Shown in pieces: positions 41,648 to 51,016 of a stretch of DNA of 64,000 bases. Source of the stretch: Aminobacter sp. HY435 (GTDB taxonomy: Bacteria; Pseudomonadota; Alphaproteobacteria; Rhizobiales; Rhizobiaceae); NCBI RefSeq assembly GCF_027568395.1, contig NZ_JANKZL010000009.1, forward strand, positions 186,001 to 250,000. The letters are read 5' to 3'. The notes under the pieces are model-generated. The model was given only the letters and a program-made list of their open reading frames with translations, was not told the DNA's origin and searched no databases. The position numbers and the translations under genes were made by a program. Every line of letters begins with the position of its first letter. Position 1 is the first letter of the stretch.

Positions 41648-44293
41648 TCAGGCAAGTGTGCGATCGATGATGTCGCGCAGGTCGGCGGAAAGCCCGTCCT
41701 TGGCCTGTATCGAAACCAGTGCCGCACGCGCCTTGGCCTGCCGCTTCGGTTCGAGCGAACGCCACGAGCGCATCGCGGTCGCCAGGCGCGCCGCCACCTG
41801 CGGGTTGCGCTTTTCGACGGCCAGCACGGTCTCGGCGAAGAAGGCGTAGCCGGCCCCGTCGGCACGATGGAAGCCGGTCTGGTTGGCGCTGGCGAAGCCG
41901 CCGATCAGCGAACGGACGCGATTGGGATTGGCGATCGAAAAGGCCGGATGTTCCATCAGCGCCCTGACCGCATCGACGGCGCTTGCGCCGGGCGCGGTCG
42001 CCTGGATCATGAACCATTTGTCCATGACCAAGGGATCGCTGCGATAGCGCTTGTCGAATTCGGCCAGTGCTTTCTTCGTTTCTTCGGACCCGCCATGCCT
42101 GTGGGCCAGGATGGCAAGTGCGGCTGCCCGGTCGGTCATGTTGGTGGCCGTGGCAAAGTGCTCGGCCGCCCGCTTTTCGCCGCCTGGCAGGATCGCCAGA
42201 TAGTCGAGCAGCGTATTGCGCAAGGCACGCCTGCCTGCGCTGGCGGCGTCGGGCGAGAACGCGCCGTTGCTGCGCAGCCCCTCGTAGAGCTGCGAGAAGA
42301 TTTCGCCATTGGCCGCTGCGATCGCGCGCGCCAGTGCTTCGCGCCCGGCATGGATCGCGTCGGGATCGATGTTCTTGCCGATTTCGCGGGCAATGTCGGC
42401 TTCGCCCGGCAAGGTCAGGGCCAGCGCCCGGAATGCGTGTTCGAGGCCATCGGTGCCGGCGATGCGCCCGGCCAGCGTGACCAGTCCCGGGCTGAATGTC
42501 TGCTGCTTGCCGCCGAGGCTGCTCTTGAACGCTGCAATCGTCGCGTCGGTCAGCAGCGTGTTGAACGCCTGCCAGCGCGAGAACGGATCGCTGTCGTGCG
42601 AGGCGAGGAACATCAGGTCATCGGGGCGCTGCTCGACGGTCAGCGTCACCGGCGCCGAGAAGCCGCGATTGAGCGACAGCACCGGCCGCTCGGCGATGCC
42701 CGAGAAGGTCACCACGTGCTTGCGCTTGCGGACATGGATCACGCCGTTGTCGACGGTGGCCCCTTCCACAGCGGCATAGGCCATGTCCTTGCCGTCGGCG
42801 CCGACCAGACCGAAGGCGAGGGGAATGTGCATCAGCCGCTTGCGGCTTTCCGAGGGCGTCGGCGGCACCGATTGCTCGATCTCGATGGTGAATTCGCCGC
42901 TGCCAGAGTTGTGCGACGTTGACACGCTGAGGTTCGGCGTTCCGGCCTGATGGTACCACAGCGCGAACTGCGACAGATCCTTGCCCGACACGTCCTCGAA
43001 CACCTTGAGGAAGTCTTCGATGGTCGCCGCGTCTCCATCGTGGCGCTCGAAATAGAGGTCCATGCCCCCGCGGAACAGCTCGGCGCCGAGCACGGTGCGG
43101 ATCATCCGCACCACTTCCGAGCCCTTCTCGTAGACGGTTGCCGTGTAGAAGTTGTTGATCTCGCGATAGCGGCGCGGGCGGACCGGGTGTGCAAGCGGCC
43201 CCTGGTCCTCCGGGAACTGGTGCGCGCGCAGCGTGCGCACCTCGGCGATGCGCTTGACCGGCCGCGAGCGTTCGTCGGCCGAGAACTCGTGGTCGCGGAA
43301 AACCGTCAGCCCTTCCTTGAGGCAGAGCTGGAACCAGTCGCGGCAAGTGATTCTGTTGCCTGTCCAATTGTGGAAGTACTCATGCGCGATGATCGCCTCG
43401 ATATTGGCGAAGTCGCCGTCGGTCGCGGTCTCCTCATCGGCAAGCACGTACTTGTCGTTGAAGATGTTGAGGCCCTTGTTCTCCATCGCCCCCATGTTGA
43501 AGTCGGACACGGCGACGATGTTGAATACGTCAAGATCGTATTCACAGCCGAACACGTCCTCGTCCCACTTCATGGAGCGGCGCAGGGCGTCCATGGCGTA
43601 GCCCGCCTGGTTCTCCTTGCCGTGTTCGACATAGATACCGAGTTCCACGTCCTTGCCGGAAGCGGTGACGAAGCGGTCCTTGATGCAGCCGAGGTCGCCG
43701 GCGACCAGCGCAAACAGGTAGGACGGCTTGGGGAAGGGGTCGTGCCAGACGGCGTAGTGCCAGCCTTGGCCGAGGTCGCCATGCTCGACCGGGTTGCCGT
43801 TCGAGAGCAGAAGCGGCGCCTCGGCGCGCTCGGCCTCGATGCGTACGGTGTAGACGGACAGGATGTCCGGCCGGTCAAGGAAATAGGTGATGCGGCGGAA
43901 GCCCTCGGCCTCGCACTGGGTGCAATAGACCTTGCTGGAGCGATAGAGCCCCATCAGCGCCTCGTTGCGCGATGGCGCAAGCTCGGTCTCGATCAGCAAG
44001 GTAAAGCGGCCCGACGCCGGCGGGTTGTGAATCACCAGACTGTCGGGCGTCGCCTCGAAGGCGTCCTCCGGCAGCTGTGCGCCGTCGATCTCGATGCGGC
44101 GCAGTTGCAGCCCGTCGCCGTCCAGCTCGAGACGGACCGGCTTGTCGACATCGGCGCGCCGCTCGATCGCCAGCTTGGCCACCACCCTGGTGCTGTCCTG
44201 GCCCAGCCGGAAATCGAGTTCCGTCCTGGGTATCAGGTAGTCGCTCGGCCGGTAGTCCTCGAGACGAAATACCTGTCCAGTATCAGTGCGCAT
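41648..44293 (-). CDS. pepN: PepN, alanyl aminopeptidase (M1 metalloprotease)
   Basis: An 881-aa cytosolic zinc aminopeptidase of the M1 family, normal length. The exopeptidase motif GAMEN is at 268-272. The zinc site is HEYFH 304-308 with the third ligand Glu327 in LKEGLTVFRDHEFSADE. N-terminal landmarks are YLIPRTELDFRLG and MGLYRSSKVYCTQCEAEGFR followed by RITYFLDRPD, as in E. coli PepN. ATG 44293 has GGAAGG about nine bases upstream; the frame beyond is not coding-like. It is divergent from the molybdenum hydroxylase gene. Confidence 0.96.
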   Translation of the reverse strand: MRTDTGQVFRLEDYRPSDYLIPRTELDFRLGQDSTRVVAKLAIERRADVDKPVRLELDGDGLQLRRIEIDGAQLPEDAFEATPDSLVIHNPPASGRFTLLIETELAPSRNEALMGLYRSSKVYCTQCEAEGFRRITYFLDRPDILSVYTVRIEAERAEAPLLLSNGNPVEHGDLGQGWHYAVWHDPFPKPSYLFALVAGDLGCIKDRFVTASGKDVELGIYVEHGKENQAGYAMDALRRSMKWDEDVFGCEYDLDVFNIVAVSDFNMGAMENKGLNIFNDKYVLADEETATDGDFANIEAIIAHEYFHNWTGNRITCRDWFQLCLKEGLTVFRDHEFSADERSRPVKRIAEVRTLRAHQFPEDQGPLAHPVRPRRYREINNFYTATVYEKGSEVVRMIRTVLGAELFRGGMDLYFERHDGDAATIEDFLKVFEDVSGKDLSQFALWYHQAGTPNLSVSTSHNSGSGEFTIEIEQSVPPTPSESRKRLMHIPLAFGLVGADGKDMAYAAVEGATVDNGVIHVRKRKHVVTFSGIAERPVLSLNRGFSAPVTLTVEQRPDDLMFLASHDSDPFSRWQAFNTLLTDATIAAFKSSLGGKQQTFSPGLVTLAGRIAGTDGLEHAFRALALTLPGEADIAREIGKNIDPDAIHAGREALARAIAAANGEIFSQLYEGLRSNGAFSPDAASAGRRALRNTLLDYLAILPGGEKRAAEHFATATNMTDRAAALAILAHRHGGSEETKKALAEFDKRYRSDPLVMDKWFMIQATAPGASAVDAVRALMEHPAFSIANPNRVRSLIGGFASANQTGFHRADGAGYAFFAETVLAVEKRNPQVAARLATAMRSWRSLEPKRQAKARAALVSIQAKDGLSADLRDIIDRTLA

Positions 44294-44444
44294 GCAAATG
44301 GCCTTCCTGTCGAATTCCGAACGCTGGTTCCACGCTGGTAGAATAAATATGCGGCCGCTGCTCTTTACACGAAACGTCCCCTCGGCAAAACTGCTCGCGA
44401 CCGCACATTGCTGCGCTCCCTTCACCAATCCTCACGAGGCAGAT

Positions 44445-46754
44445 ATGACAATCGTCACGCCGAAATTCGGAATGGGCGCGTCCGTCCTGCGCGTCGAGGA
44501 CGGCGCTTTCATCACCGGTCGTGGCCGCTATACCGACGACATCGCTCCCGCCTCGTTGCTGCATGGCTATGTGCTGCGCTCGCCGGTGGCCAATGCCAGG
44601 TTCACTGTCGGCCCCGTCGATGCGGCGCGCGAAGCGCCGGGCGTTCGTCTGGTGCTACTGGCCGGCGATATCGCCCATCTTGGCGATCTCAAGTCGACGG
44701 TCATGCAGAAGCAGCCCGATGGCACCCGTGCACCGACCCGCGACATCCCGATTCTGTGCCACGAAAGCGTGCATTATGTCGGCGACGCGGTGGCCTTCAT
44801 CGTTGCCGATAGCCGCGCCTTGGCGCAGGACGCTGCCGAACTGATCGAAGTCGAGTATGCGGATGATGCGGCTGCAGCCGGAACGGCTGCAGCGCTCGAA
44901 GCGGATGCGCCGCTGGTTTGGCCCGAGCTCGGCACCAACAAGGCCTTCGTCTACCAACTCGGCGACGGCGCCAGGACCGACAAGGCTTTTGCTGCTGCCG
45001 CGCATGTCACCCGCGTCGAGTTCGTCAACAACCGGCTGATCTGCAACTACATGGAGCCGCGCTCCGCCATTGGCGAATGGCGCGACGACGAGGACCGCTT
45101 CGTACTGACCACCGGCTCGCAGGGCGTGCATTCGATGCGCAACGCGCTGGCCGGGCAAGTATTTGGCATTGCTCCGGAAAAGCTGCGCGTCATTACCCCC
45201 GATGTCGGCGGCGGATTCGGCACCAAGGCCTTTGCCTATCGCGAGCACGCGCTGGTTCTGGAGGCCGCCAGGCGGCTGGGGCAGCCGGTCAAATGGGCCA
45301 GCGACCGCACCGAGCATTTCCTGACCGATGCGCAAGGGCGCGACAACGTCGTTTCGGCCGAGATGGCGATGGACAAGGACGGCCGGTTCCTCGGCCTGCG
45401 CGTCGACCTGCTGTCCAACGTCGGCGCCTACATTTCGCAATACGGTCCCATCATCGCCCATATTGGCGCCAGCATGTCGACCGGTGTCTACGATATCCAG
45501 GCGCTCGACGTGAAGATCACTGGCGTCTACACCAACACCTGCCCGGTCGATGCCTATCGCGGCGCGGGGCGGCCCGAGGCTGCGCTGCTGGTCGAGAAGC
45601 TGGCGGACGCCTGCGCCCGCGATCTCGGCCTCGAGGCCGGCGAAATACGCCGCCGCAACTTCATCCGCCCCGAGCAGTTCCCCTACCGCACCCAGACCGG
45701 CCGGCTCTATGATGTCGGCGAGTTCGAAGCGCATATGGACCTGTCGATGGAGCGCGCCGGCTGGGCGAGCTTCCCCGATCGGCTCGCCGAGGCGCGCTCC
45801 CGCGGCAAGATCCGTGGCATCGGCATGGCGACCTACATCGAGGCCTGCGCCTTTGCCGGTTCCGAGCCGGCGCGCGTCGAGCTCAATGCCGACGGCACCG
45901 TGTCGGTCTTTATCGGCACACAGTCGAACGGCCAAGGCCATGCCACTGCCTACGCGCAGTTCGTCTCCGAAAAGCTCAATCTCGACATCGAAAGCATCAG
46001 CGTTCATCAGGGCGACACCGACCAGCTTGCCAAGGGCGGCGGCACCGGTGGCTCGCGCTCCATCCCGCTCGGCGGCGTTTCGGCCTCGCGCGCTGGCGCT
46101 GCCCTTGCCGACAAGCTGAGGAAGCTCGCCGCCGACGAGCTGGAGGCCGCCGCGGCCGACATAGAGCTCGCCAATGGCGAGGCGCGCATCGTCGGAACCG
46201 ACCGTGCAATCGACTTCGCAGCACTTCACGCGGCAGCGAAGAATCCCGATGATCTCAAGGCGTTGGGCGAATTCGTTCAGGACGAGGCCACCTATCCGAA
46301 TGGGACGCATATCTGTGAGGTCGAGATCGATCCCGATACCGGCGCCACCGAGGTGATCGCCTACACCATCGTCGACGACTTTGGCGCCACCGTGAACCCG
46401 GTCCTGCTCGCCGGACAGGTTCATGGCGGCGTCGTCCAGGGCATCGGCCAGGCGCTGTCGGAAGAGGCTGTCTATGGCGATGACGGACAATTGCTGACTG
46501 CAAGCTTCATGGACTACGCCATGCCGCGCGCCGACACGGTGCCATCCTTCCATTTCGAGACGCGCAACGTGCCTTCGACCACCAACGCGATGGGCATGAA
46601 GGGCGCGGGCGAGGCTGGCACCATCGGTGCTACGCCTGCGGCGCTCAACGCGGTGACGGACGCGCTGCACCGCGCCTACGGCATCGGCCACATCGAAATG
46701 CCGGCAACCCCGTCACGTGTCTGGAACGCTATCAAGGCGGCCCGGCACAAGTGA
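44445..46754 (+). CDS. Xanthine dehydrogenase/CoxL family molybdopterin-binding subunit
   Basis: A 769-aa large subunit of a molybdenum hydroxylase. It starts with GMGASVLRVEDGAFITGRGR and YTDDI, the usual CoxL/CutL opening. Cofactor-binding segments are VGGGFGTKAF, AYRGAGRPEAALLVEKLADA, QSNGQGHATAYAQFV and the catalytic Glu region GMKGAGEAGTIGATPA. AYRGAGRP marks the form-II (not true CO dehydrogenase) group, so the substrate is unknown. No FAD or 2Fe-2S subunit gene adjoins it, which is unusual. ATG 44445 follows CGAGGC. The stop overlaps the EamA gene start as GTGA. Confidence 0.9.
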   Translation: MTIVTPKFGMGASVLRVEDGAFITGRGRYTDDIAPASLLHGYVLRSPVANARFTVGPVDAAREAPGVRLVLLAGDIAHLGDLKSTVMQKQPDGTRAPTRDIPILCHESVHYVGDAVAFIVADSRALAQDAAELIEVEYADDAAAAGTAAALEADAPLVWPELGTNKAFVYQLGDGARTDKAFAAAAHVTRVEFVNNRLICNYMEPRSAIGEWRDDEDRFVLTTGSQGVHSMRNALAGQVFGIAPEKLRVITPDVGGGFGTKAFAYREHALVLEAARRLGQPVKWASDRTEHFLTDAQGRDNVVSAEMAMDKDGRFLGLRVDLLSNVGAYISQYGPIIAHIGASMSTGVYDIQALDVKITGVYTNTCPVDAYRGAGRPEAALLVEKLADACARDLGLEAGEIRRRNFIRPEQFPYRTQTGRLYDVGEFEAHMDLSMERAGWASFPDRLAEARSRGKIRGIGMATYIEACAFAGSEPARVELNADGTVSVFIGTQSNGQGHATAYAQFVSEKLNLDIESISVHQGDTDQLAKGGGTGGSRSIPLGGVSASRAGAALADKLRKLAADELEAAAADIELANGEARIVGTDRAIDFAALHAAAKNPDDLKALGEFVQDEATYPNGTHICEVEIDPDTGATEVIAYTIVDDFGATVNPVLLAGQVHGGVVQGIGQALSEEAVYGDDGQLLTASFMDYAMPRADTVPSFHFETRNVPSTTNAMGMKGAGEAGTIGATPAALNAVTDALHRAYGIGHIEMPATPSRVWNAIKAARHK

Positions 46755-47698
46755 AGCAGCAGCTAAGCCCGGTCGGCTCGTCGCCGCTCACTGGAATTGC
46801 GCTCAAGGTCATTTCGGTTGCGATTTTTGTCGGCATGTCGACGGCCATCAAGCTGACCGGCGAGGTGCCGGCCGGACAGATCGTCTTCTATCGCTCCTTC
46901 TTCGCCATCTTTCCGATCCTGGTCTTCCTGGCCTGGCGAGGCGAACTGCGCACCGCCGTCGTCACCGAGCGGCCGTTCGGCCACATCATGCGCGGACTGG
47001 CCGGCGTCACCGCCATGGGCTTCGGCTTCTATGCGCTGACGCAACTGCCGCTGCCCGAGGCGATTACGCTGAACTATGCCCAGCCGCTGCTGGTCGTCGT
47101 CTTCAGCGCCATCTTCCTCGGCGAAAACGTGCGCGCCTACCGCTGGACGGCGGTCGCCATCGGCCTCATCGGCGTTCTCATCGTGTCGTGGCCCAACCTG
47201 ACGCTGTTCACCTCGCCGGAGGGCGTCGGCGACAAGGCCGCAATGGGTGCGGTGGCTGCATTCGCCGGGGCGGCGCTGTCGGCCATCGCCATGCTGCTCG
47301 TGCGCAACCTTGTCCACACCGAGCGCACGGCGACCATCGTGCTGTGGTTCTCACTCACCGCAAGCGTGATGGCGCTGTTCAGCATCCCCTTCGGCTGGCA
47401 GTCGCTCAGTTGGGGGCAAACCGTGCTGCTGGTTTCCGGCGGGTTTTGCGGCGGCATCGCCCAGCTGTTCATGACCGAGGCCTACCGCCATGCCGAAGCC
47501 TCGACCGTCGCGCCCTTCGAATACACCTCCTTGCTCCTTGGCATCGTCGTCGGCTATTTCGTCTTCGGCGACCTGCCGACCCTGTATACCTTGGTCGGCG
47601 GAGTCATCGTCGTTTGCGCCGGTATCTTCATCATCTGGCGCGAACGTCGTCTCGGTATCGAGCGCCAGGCGATGAAGACAGCTTCGACGCCGCAATAG
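46751..47698 (+). CDS. EamA/DMT-family transporter
   Basis: A 315-aa inner-membrane protein with about ten helices in two EamA repeats (first from GIALKVISVAIFVGMSTAIK, with PLPEAITLNYAQPLLVVVFS; second from AAMGAVAAFAGAALSAIAML, with YTSLLLGIVVGYFVFGDLP). These are drug/metabolite exporters of mostly unknown substrate. It starts with GTG overlapping the stop of the molybdenum hydroxylase gene, so the two are likely co-expressed. The link between an oxidised metabolite and its export is inference. Confidence 0.92.
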   Translation: MKQQLSPVGSSPLTGIALKVISVAIFVGMSTAIKLTGEVPAGQIVFYRSFFAIFPILVFLAWRGELRTAVVTERPFGHIMRGLAGVTAMGFGFYALTQLPLPEAITLNYAQPLLVVVFSAIFLGENVRAYRWTAVAIGLIGVLIVSWPNLTLFTSPEGVGDKAAMGAVAAFAGAALSAIAMLLVRNLVHTERTATIVLWFSLTASVMALFSIPFGWQSLSWGQTVLLVSGGFCGGIAQLFMTEAYRHAEASTVAPFEYTSLLLGIVVGYFVFGDLPTLYTLVGGVIVVCAGIFIIWRERRLGIERQAMKTASTPQ

Positions 47699-47762
47699 GC
47701 GCGATAATCAATCGTGGAGCCTGCCCGCTCCCTTCAATTTCAAACGGACCGGAGTCCGTCGA

Positions 47763-48785
47763 ATGGCACGTCAGTCTGAAATCTCCGATGCGATCGACGT
47801 GGTCATCCCATGGGTTGACGGCAACGATCCCGATCAGCAGGCGAGTCTGGCGCGCTACTGGCCCCGGCTTCCGTGGCTGCAGCCGCCTGCCTGTCGCTTC
47901 CGCGAGAATGGCGAACTGCGCTATTCGCTGCGGTCGATACATCGAAACCTGCCGTGGGTACGAACCATCCATCTCGTCACCAACGGCCAGGTGCCGCCAT
48001 GGTTGGATGTCGACCATCCCGGCATCAATCTGATCACTCACGAAGCGTTTTTCGCCGATCCATCAAGCCTGCCGACGTTCAGTTCGAGCGCCATCGAAGC
48101 CAACCTGTTGCGCATCGGCCGCGTTGGCGTCTCCAACCGTTTCCTGCTGTTCAACGACGATTTCTTCGTCGGGCAGCCGGTGCCGCGGGAAGAATTCGTC
48201 GCTGCGGATGGCGCATCGCGACTCCACGCCCTTGCGTGTCGCCTGCCGCGCCTGCGAATGCGTGGCGATCGCTACCAGCACGTTCTTGGCTTCAACAATC
48301 TTTTGCTTAGTCTCAGTCTGCGTCGCCGGCACTGGGCTTATCCTGCCCACGTTCCCTTGCTCATGGACCTTCGAGATCTGGCCTGGCTGGATGACAAATA
48401 TGCATTCTGGCTGCGCCGCACCGCCCGGCACCGCTTTCGCTACCGCACCGATGCGTTGGCTCGTGTCCTCTACATCAACGCCGTTGCCGAACGCGATCGC
48501 GATCGACCCGACGGAGCGCGATTGGCGCCGCTGGCCGAAGAGCACGTCATCCCCGTGCGCGACAGCGATGAGTTCAGTCGGTCGCTCGAACGTCTTGTCG
48601 ACCAGCCGCCCAGGTTCTTTTGCCTCAATGACGAGATCGACGACGACGATCGCGCCAGCGTCCGGGCGGCGGAGATGCAGGCGGCGCTTGAGGCGATTTT
48701 CCCCGCGCCGGCCCCCTTTGAAACCGATTGCCTCGGCATGATGCAAGCCGTGCCGGCGCGCGTTACTGCTTTGTCAGGCTCCTGA
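47763..48785 (+). CDS. Stealth family protein (sugar-phosphate transferase, capsule/exopolysaccharide type)
   Basis: A 340-aa protein with all four Stealth regions recognisable: CR1 AIDVVIPWVDGNDP near residue 10, CR2 with GELRYSLRSIHRNLPWVRTI, HLVTNGQVPPWLD, THEAFFADPSSLPTFSSSAI and LLFNDDFFVG, CR3 around YPAHVPLLMDLRDL, and CR4 RFFCLNDEIDDDD. The family transfers hexose-1-phosphate in making cell-surface polysaccharides. No other polysaccharide genes adjoin it. It ends inside the 3' end of the convergent XRE gene, with a 23-base overlap. Confidence 0.88.
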   Translation: MARQSEISDAIDVVIPWVDGNDPDQQASLARYWPRLPWLQPPACRFRENGELRYSLRSIHRNLPWVRTIHLVTNGQVPPWLDVDHPGINLITHEAFFADPSSLPTFSSSAIEANLLRIGRVGVSNRFLLFNDDFFVGQPVPREEFVAADGASRLHALACRLPRLRMRGDRYQHVLGFNNLLLSLSLRRRHWAYPAHVPLLMDLRDLAWLDDKYAFWLRRTARHRFRYRTDALARVLYINAVAERDRDRPDGARLAPLAEEHVIPVRDSDEFSRSLERLVDQPPRFFCLNDEIDDDDRASVRAAEMQAALEAIFPAPAPFETDCLGMMQAVPARVTALSGS

Positions 48786-49569
48786 GCCGGACCGCCGTTT
48801 CTTCGTCGGCTGGAAAAAACGACTCGATGGCAAGCTCAGAAAGCGCAACGTCCAGAGGCGTGCCGAACACGGTGATCGTGCTGATGAACGACAGAATCGC
48901 GTCGCCCATGCGCAGCCGCAGCGGATGGACGATTGCCAGCGCATCCGCCTGGATGGCGCGGCCAACGCGCGGCCCGTCCGGATAGGCAAGCAGTTCCTGC
49001 TCAAGCGCCTTGAGCTTCGGATCGCCGGCAGTGTCGTTCTGGTGCTTCAGCCTCTCGATCAAATGCGCACGCCATTCGTGCAGGTTTACGATGTGCGGCG
49101 CCAGACCTTTGGGGTGGAGGCTCAGCCTCAGCACGTTTACCGGCGACTTCAGCAGCGAAGTCTCTTCGACACCTGAAAGCATCGGTCCCAGCGCCGCATT
49201 GCCCTCGATCAGATTCCAGTGCCGGTCGACCGCGATTGCCGGATAGGGTTCATGGCCTTTCAGCACCATGCGGACCGCTTCCATGGCGGGCGTGAGCGAA
49301 GGGTGGTCCAGCGGCCGTTCGCTGAAGCTCGGGGCATAACCTGCCGCCAGCAGCATCTGGTTGCGCTGCCGCAACGGGATCGACAGTTGCTTGGCCAGGT
49401 GCAGCACCATGTCGCGCGAGGGCTGGGACCGCCCGCTCTCTATGAAACTCAGGTGGCGTTGCGAGATTTCCGCTTCTATCGCGAGGTCGAGCTGGCTCAT
49501 GCGCCGCCTGGTTCGCCATTCGCGGATCTGGGTGCCGATGCTGTTTTCTGCGGTGCGACCTGTGCTCAT
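48763..49569 (-). CDS. XRE-family transcriptional regulator with MmyB-like ligand domain
   Basis: A 268-aa regulator: helix-turn-helix at about 10-68 (IGTQIREWRTRRRMSQLDLA, EAEISQRHLSFIESGRSQPS), then an MmyB-like sensor domain (YPAIAVDRHWNLIEGNAALG, NVLRLSLHPKGLAPHIVNLH, LRLRMGDAILSFISTITVFG, LAIESFFPADEET). Such regulators often control a divergent neighbour; here that is the four-helix membrane protein gene 134 bases away. The ligand is unknown. The stop is inside the Stealth gene end. Confidence 0.9.
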   Translation of the reverse strand: MSTGRTAENSIGTQIREWRTRRRMSQLDLAIEAEISQRHLSFIESGRSQPSRDMVLHLAKQLSIPLRQRNQMLLAAGYAPSFSERPLDHPSLTPAMEAVRMVLKGHEPYPAIAVDRHWNLIEGNAALGPMLSGVEETSLLKSPVNVLRLSLHPKGLAPHIVNLHEWRAHLIERLKHQNDTAGDPKLKALEQELLAYPDGPRVGRAIQADALAIVHPLRLRMGDAILSFISTITVFGTPLDVALSELAIESFFPADEETAVRLRSLTKQ

Positions 49570-49702
49570 GTCGTCAATCTAGGCGCAACTGATCTTCATT
49601 CCTATTACCTCTCGCGTAGTCGCCTTGGTGCAGTCGCGATGCGATTGGTGCTGGCAGGAAGGCGGCATCGGCTCGCCTCCACAACTCGAAAGGTACACCA
49701 CC

Positions 49703-50104
49703 ATGTCCGTTTTCGTCACGCCCTTCCTGCGCAACGCTCTTCGCGCCGACGCCGTCGTCAGCGGTGCCGCCGGCCTGCTCATGATCGCCGGCGCGCCGCT
49801 TCTGTCGCCGCTGCTCGGTCTGTCCGAGCGCTTGCTGTTTTGGGCCGGGATCGCGCTCGTGCCGTTCGTTGCCATGCTGTTGCTGGTGGCCCGCCGCGCC
49901 ACTGTGTCGAAGCTGGTTGTCATCGACCTCATCGCCATCAATGCCTTGTGGGCAGCGGCCAGCTTCGGCCTGCTGGTGTCGGGCGCGGTTGGGCCCAATC
50001 TTCTCGGAATAGCCTTCGTGGTGGGGCAGGCGTTGACCGTCGTGGTGTTCGCCGAACTGCAGTTCATCGGCCTGCGGCGCGCCGGGGCCGGTGGCGCTGC
50101 CTGA
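49703..50104 (+). CDS. Small four-helix membrane protein, divergent from the XRE regulator
   Basis: A 133-aa membrane protein with four hydrophobic segments (VSGAAGLLMIAGAPLLSPLL, LLFWAGIALVPFVAMLLLVA, LVVIDLIAINALWAAASFGL, LGIAFVVGQALTVVVFAELQ) and short loops. No family I can name. It is divergent from the XRE regulator, so it is the most likely regulatory target. ATG 49703 follows CGAAAGG at about seven bases. Confidence 0.78.
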   Translation: MSVFVTPFLRNALRADAVVSGAAGLLMIAGAPLLSPLLGLSERLLFWAGIALVPFVAMLLLVARRATVSKLVVIDLIAINALWAAASFGLLVSGAVGPNLLGIAFVVGQALTVVVFAELQFIGLRRAGAGGAA

Positions 50105-50113
50105 TTGGTGCCC

Positions 50114-50980
50114 CTAAAGCGAACCCAGTTCGCGCAGCTTCGCCTTGACCTCGAGGAAATCCCGCCATGCAAGCTTCTTATGGGCGGGATTTCTGAGCAG
50201 ATATGCCGGGTGCAGCGTCGGCATGACGGGAATGACCGTGCCGTCTGCCGTCGTATGGCTTTTCCAGGTTCCGCGCAGGCGCAGGATGCCGTCGGGCGAG
50301 CCGGTCAGCAGATTGGCCGAAGGTCCGCCGAGCGACACAATTACCTTGGGTCGGGAGAGGGCGATCTGGCGTTCGATGAATGGACGGCAGATCTCCGTCT
50401 CATGCGGGGTCGGCGTGCGGTTGCCCGGCGGCCGCCAGGGGATGACGTTGGCGAGGTAGGCCGACCTGCGGTCAAGCCCGATGGCGGCGAGGATGCGGTC
50501 GAGCAACTGGCCCGAGCGCCCGACAAACGGCAGCCCTTCCAGGTCTTCGTCGCGCCCCGGCGCTTCGCCGATCAGCATCAGGTCGGCATCCGGGTTGCCG
50601 TCGGCGAACACCAAGCTCTTGGCCGTGGCCTTGAGATTGCAGCCCTCGAAGGCGTCCATGATCTGTTTGAGCTCGTCGAGCGAGGCCGCTTTCGTCGCCA
50701 ACTCGCGTGCGGCGGCGGCCTGGGCCTCGTCCGGCACTGCGGCCGCCATGGTCGGGCGCGGCGGCGCTGCCCTATCGTTCCGCCCGGCTTCGGCCGCTGC
50801 TCGTCCGGCATCCCCCGGCATGGCGCGAGACGCCTCCGCTGGGACAGGAGCCGCCCGCTGTGCACTTTCGGCAAACCTGTCGATCGGCTCGTCTTCAAGC
50901 GCATCGTCGACGCCTGCCGCCGCATAGAAGGCGAGCAGATCGCGTAGATCCGGACGTTCATTTCCCGAAAGTGAGGCCAT
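50114..50980 (-). CDS. Uracil-DNA glycosylase family 4-type protein with altered Fe-S site
   Basis: A 288-aa protein. The first 90 residues are a Pro/Ala-rich extension; the rest is a family 4 uracil-DNA glycosylase fold with GEAPGRDEDLEGLPFVGRSG (138-157), PPGNRTPTPHE and the His motif TLHPAYLL. Family 4 enzymes hold a 4Fe-4S cluster through CxxC and two later cysteines 16 residues apart. At the matching positions here are Phe111, Cys114, Trp182 and Cys198, so two of the four ligands are gone. I recall the same WRPPGNR in other Rhizobiales proteins, suggesting a stable variant. Activity on uracil is not certain. Confidence 0.88.
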   Translation of the reverse strand: MASLSGNERPDLRDLLAFYAAAGVDDALEDEPIDRFAESAQRAAPVPAEASRAMPGDAGRAAAEAGRNDRAAPPRPTMAAAVPDEAQAAAARELATKAASLDELKQIMDAFEGCNLKATAKSLVFADGNPDADLMLIGEAPGRDEDLEGLPFVGRSGQLLDRILAAIGLDRRSAYLANVIPWRPPGNRTPTPHETEICRPFIERQIALSRPKVIVSLGGPSANLLTGSPDGILRLRGTWKSHTTADGTVIPVMPTLHPAYLLRNPAHKKLAWRDFLEVKAKLRELGSL

Positions 50981-51016
50981 GCCGCAGTTTCGGCTTTGCG
51001 GCGACGATTTGCAAGT

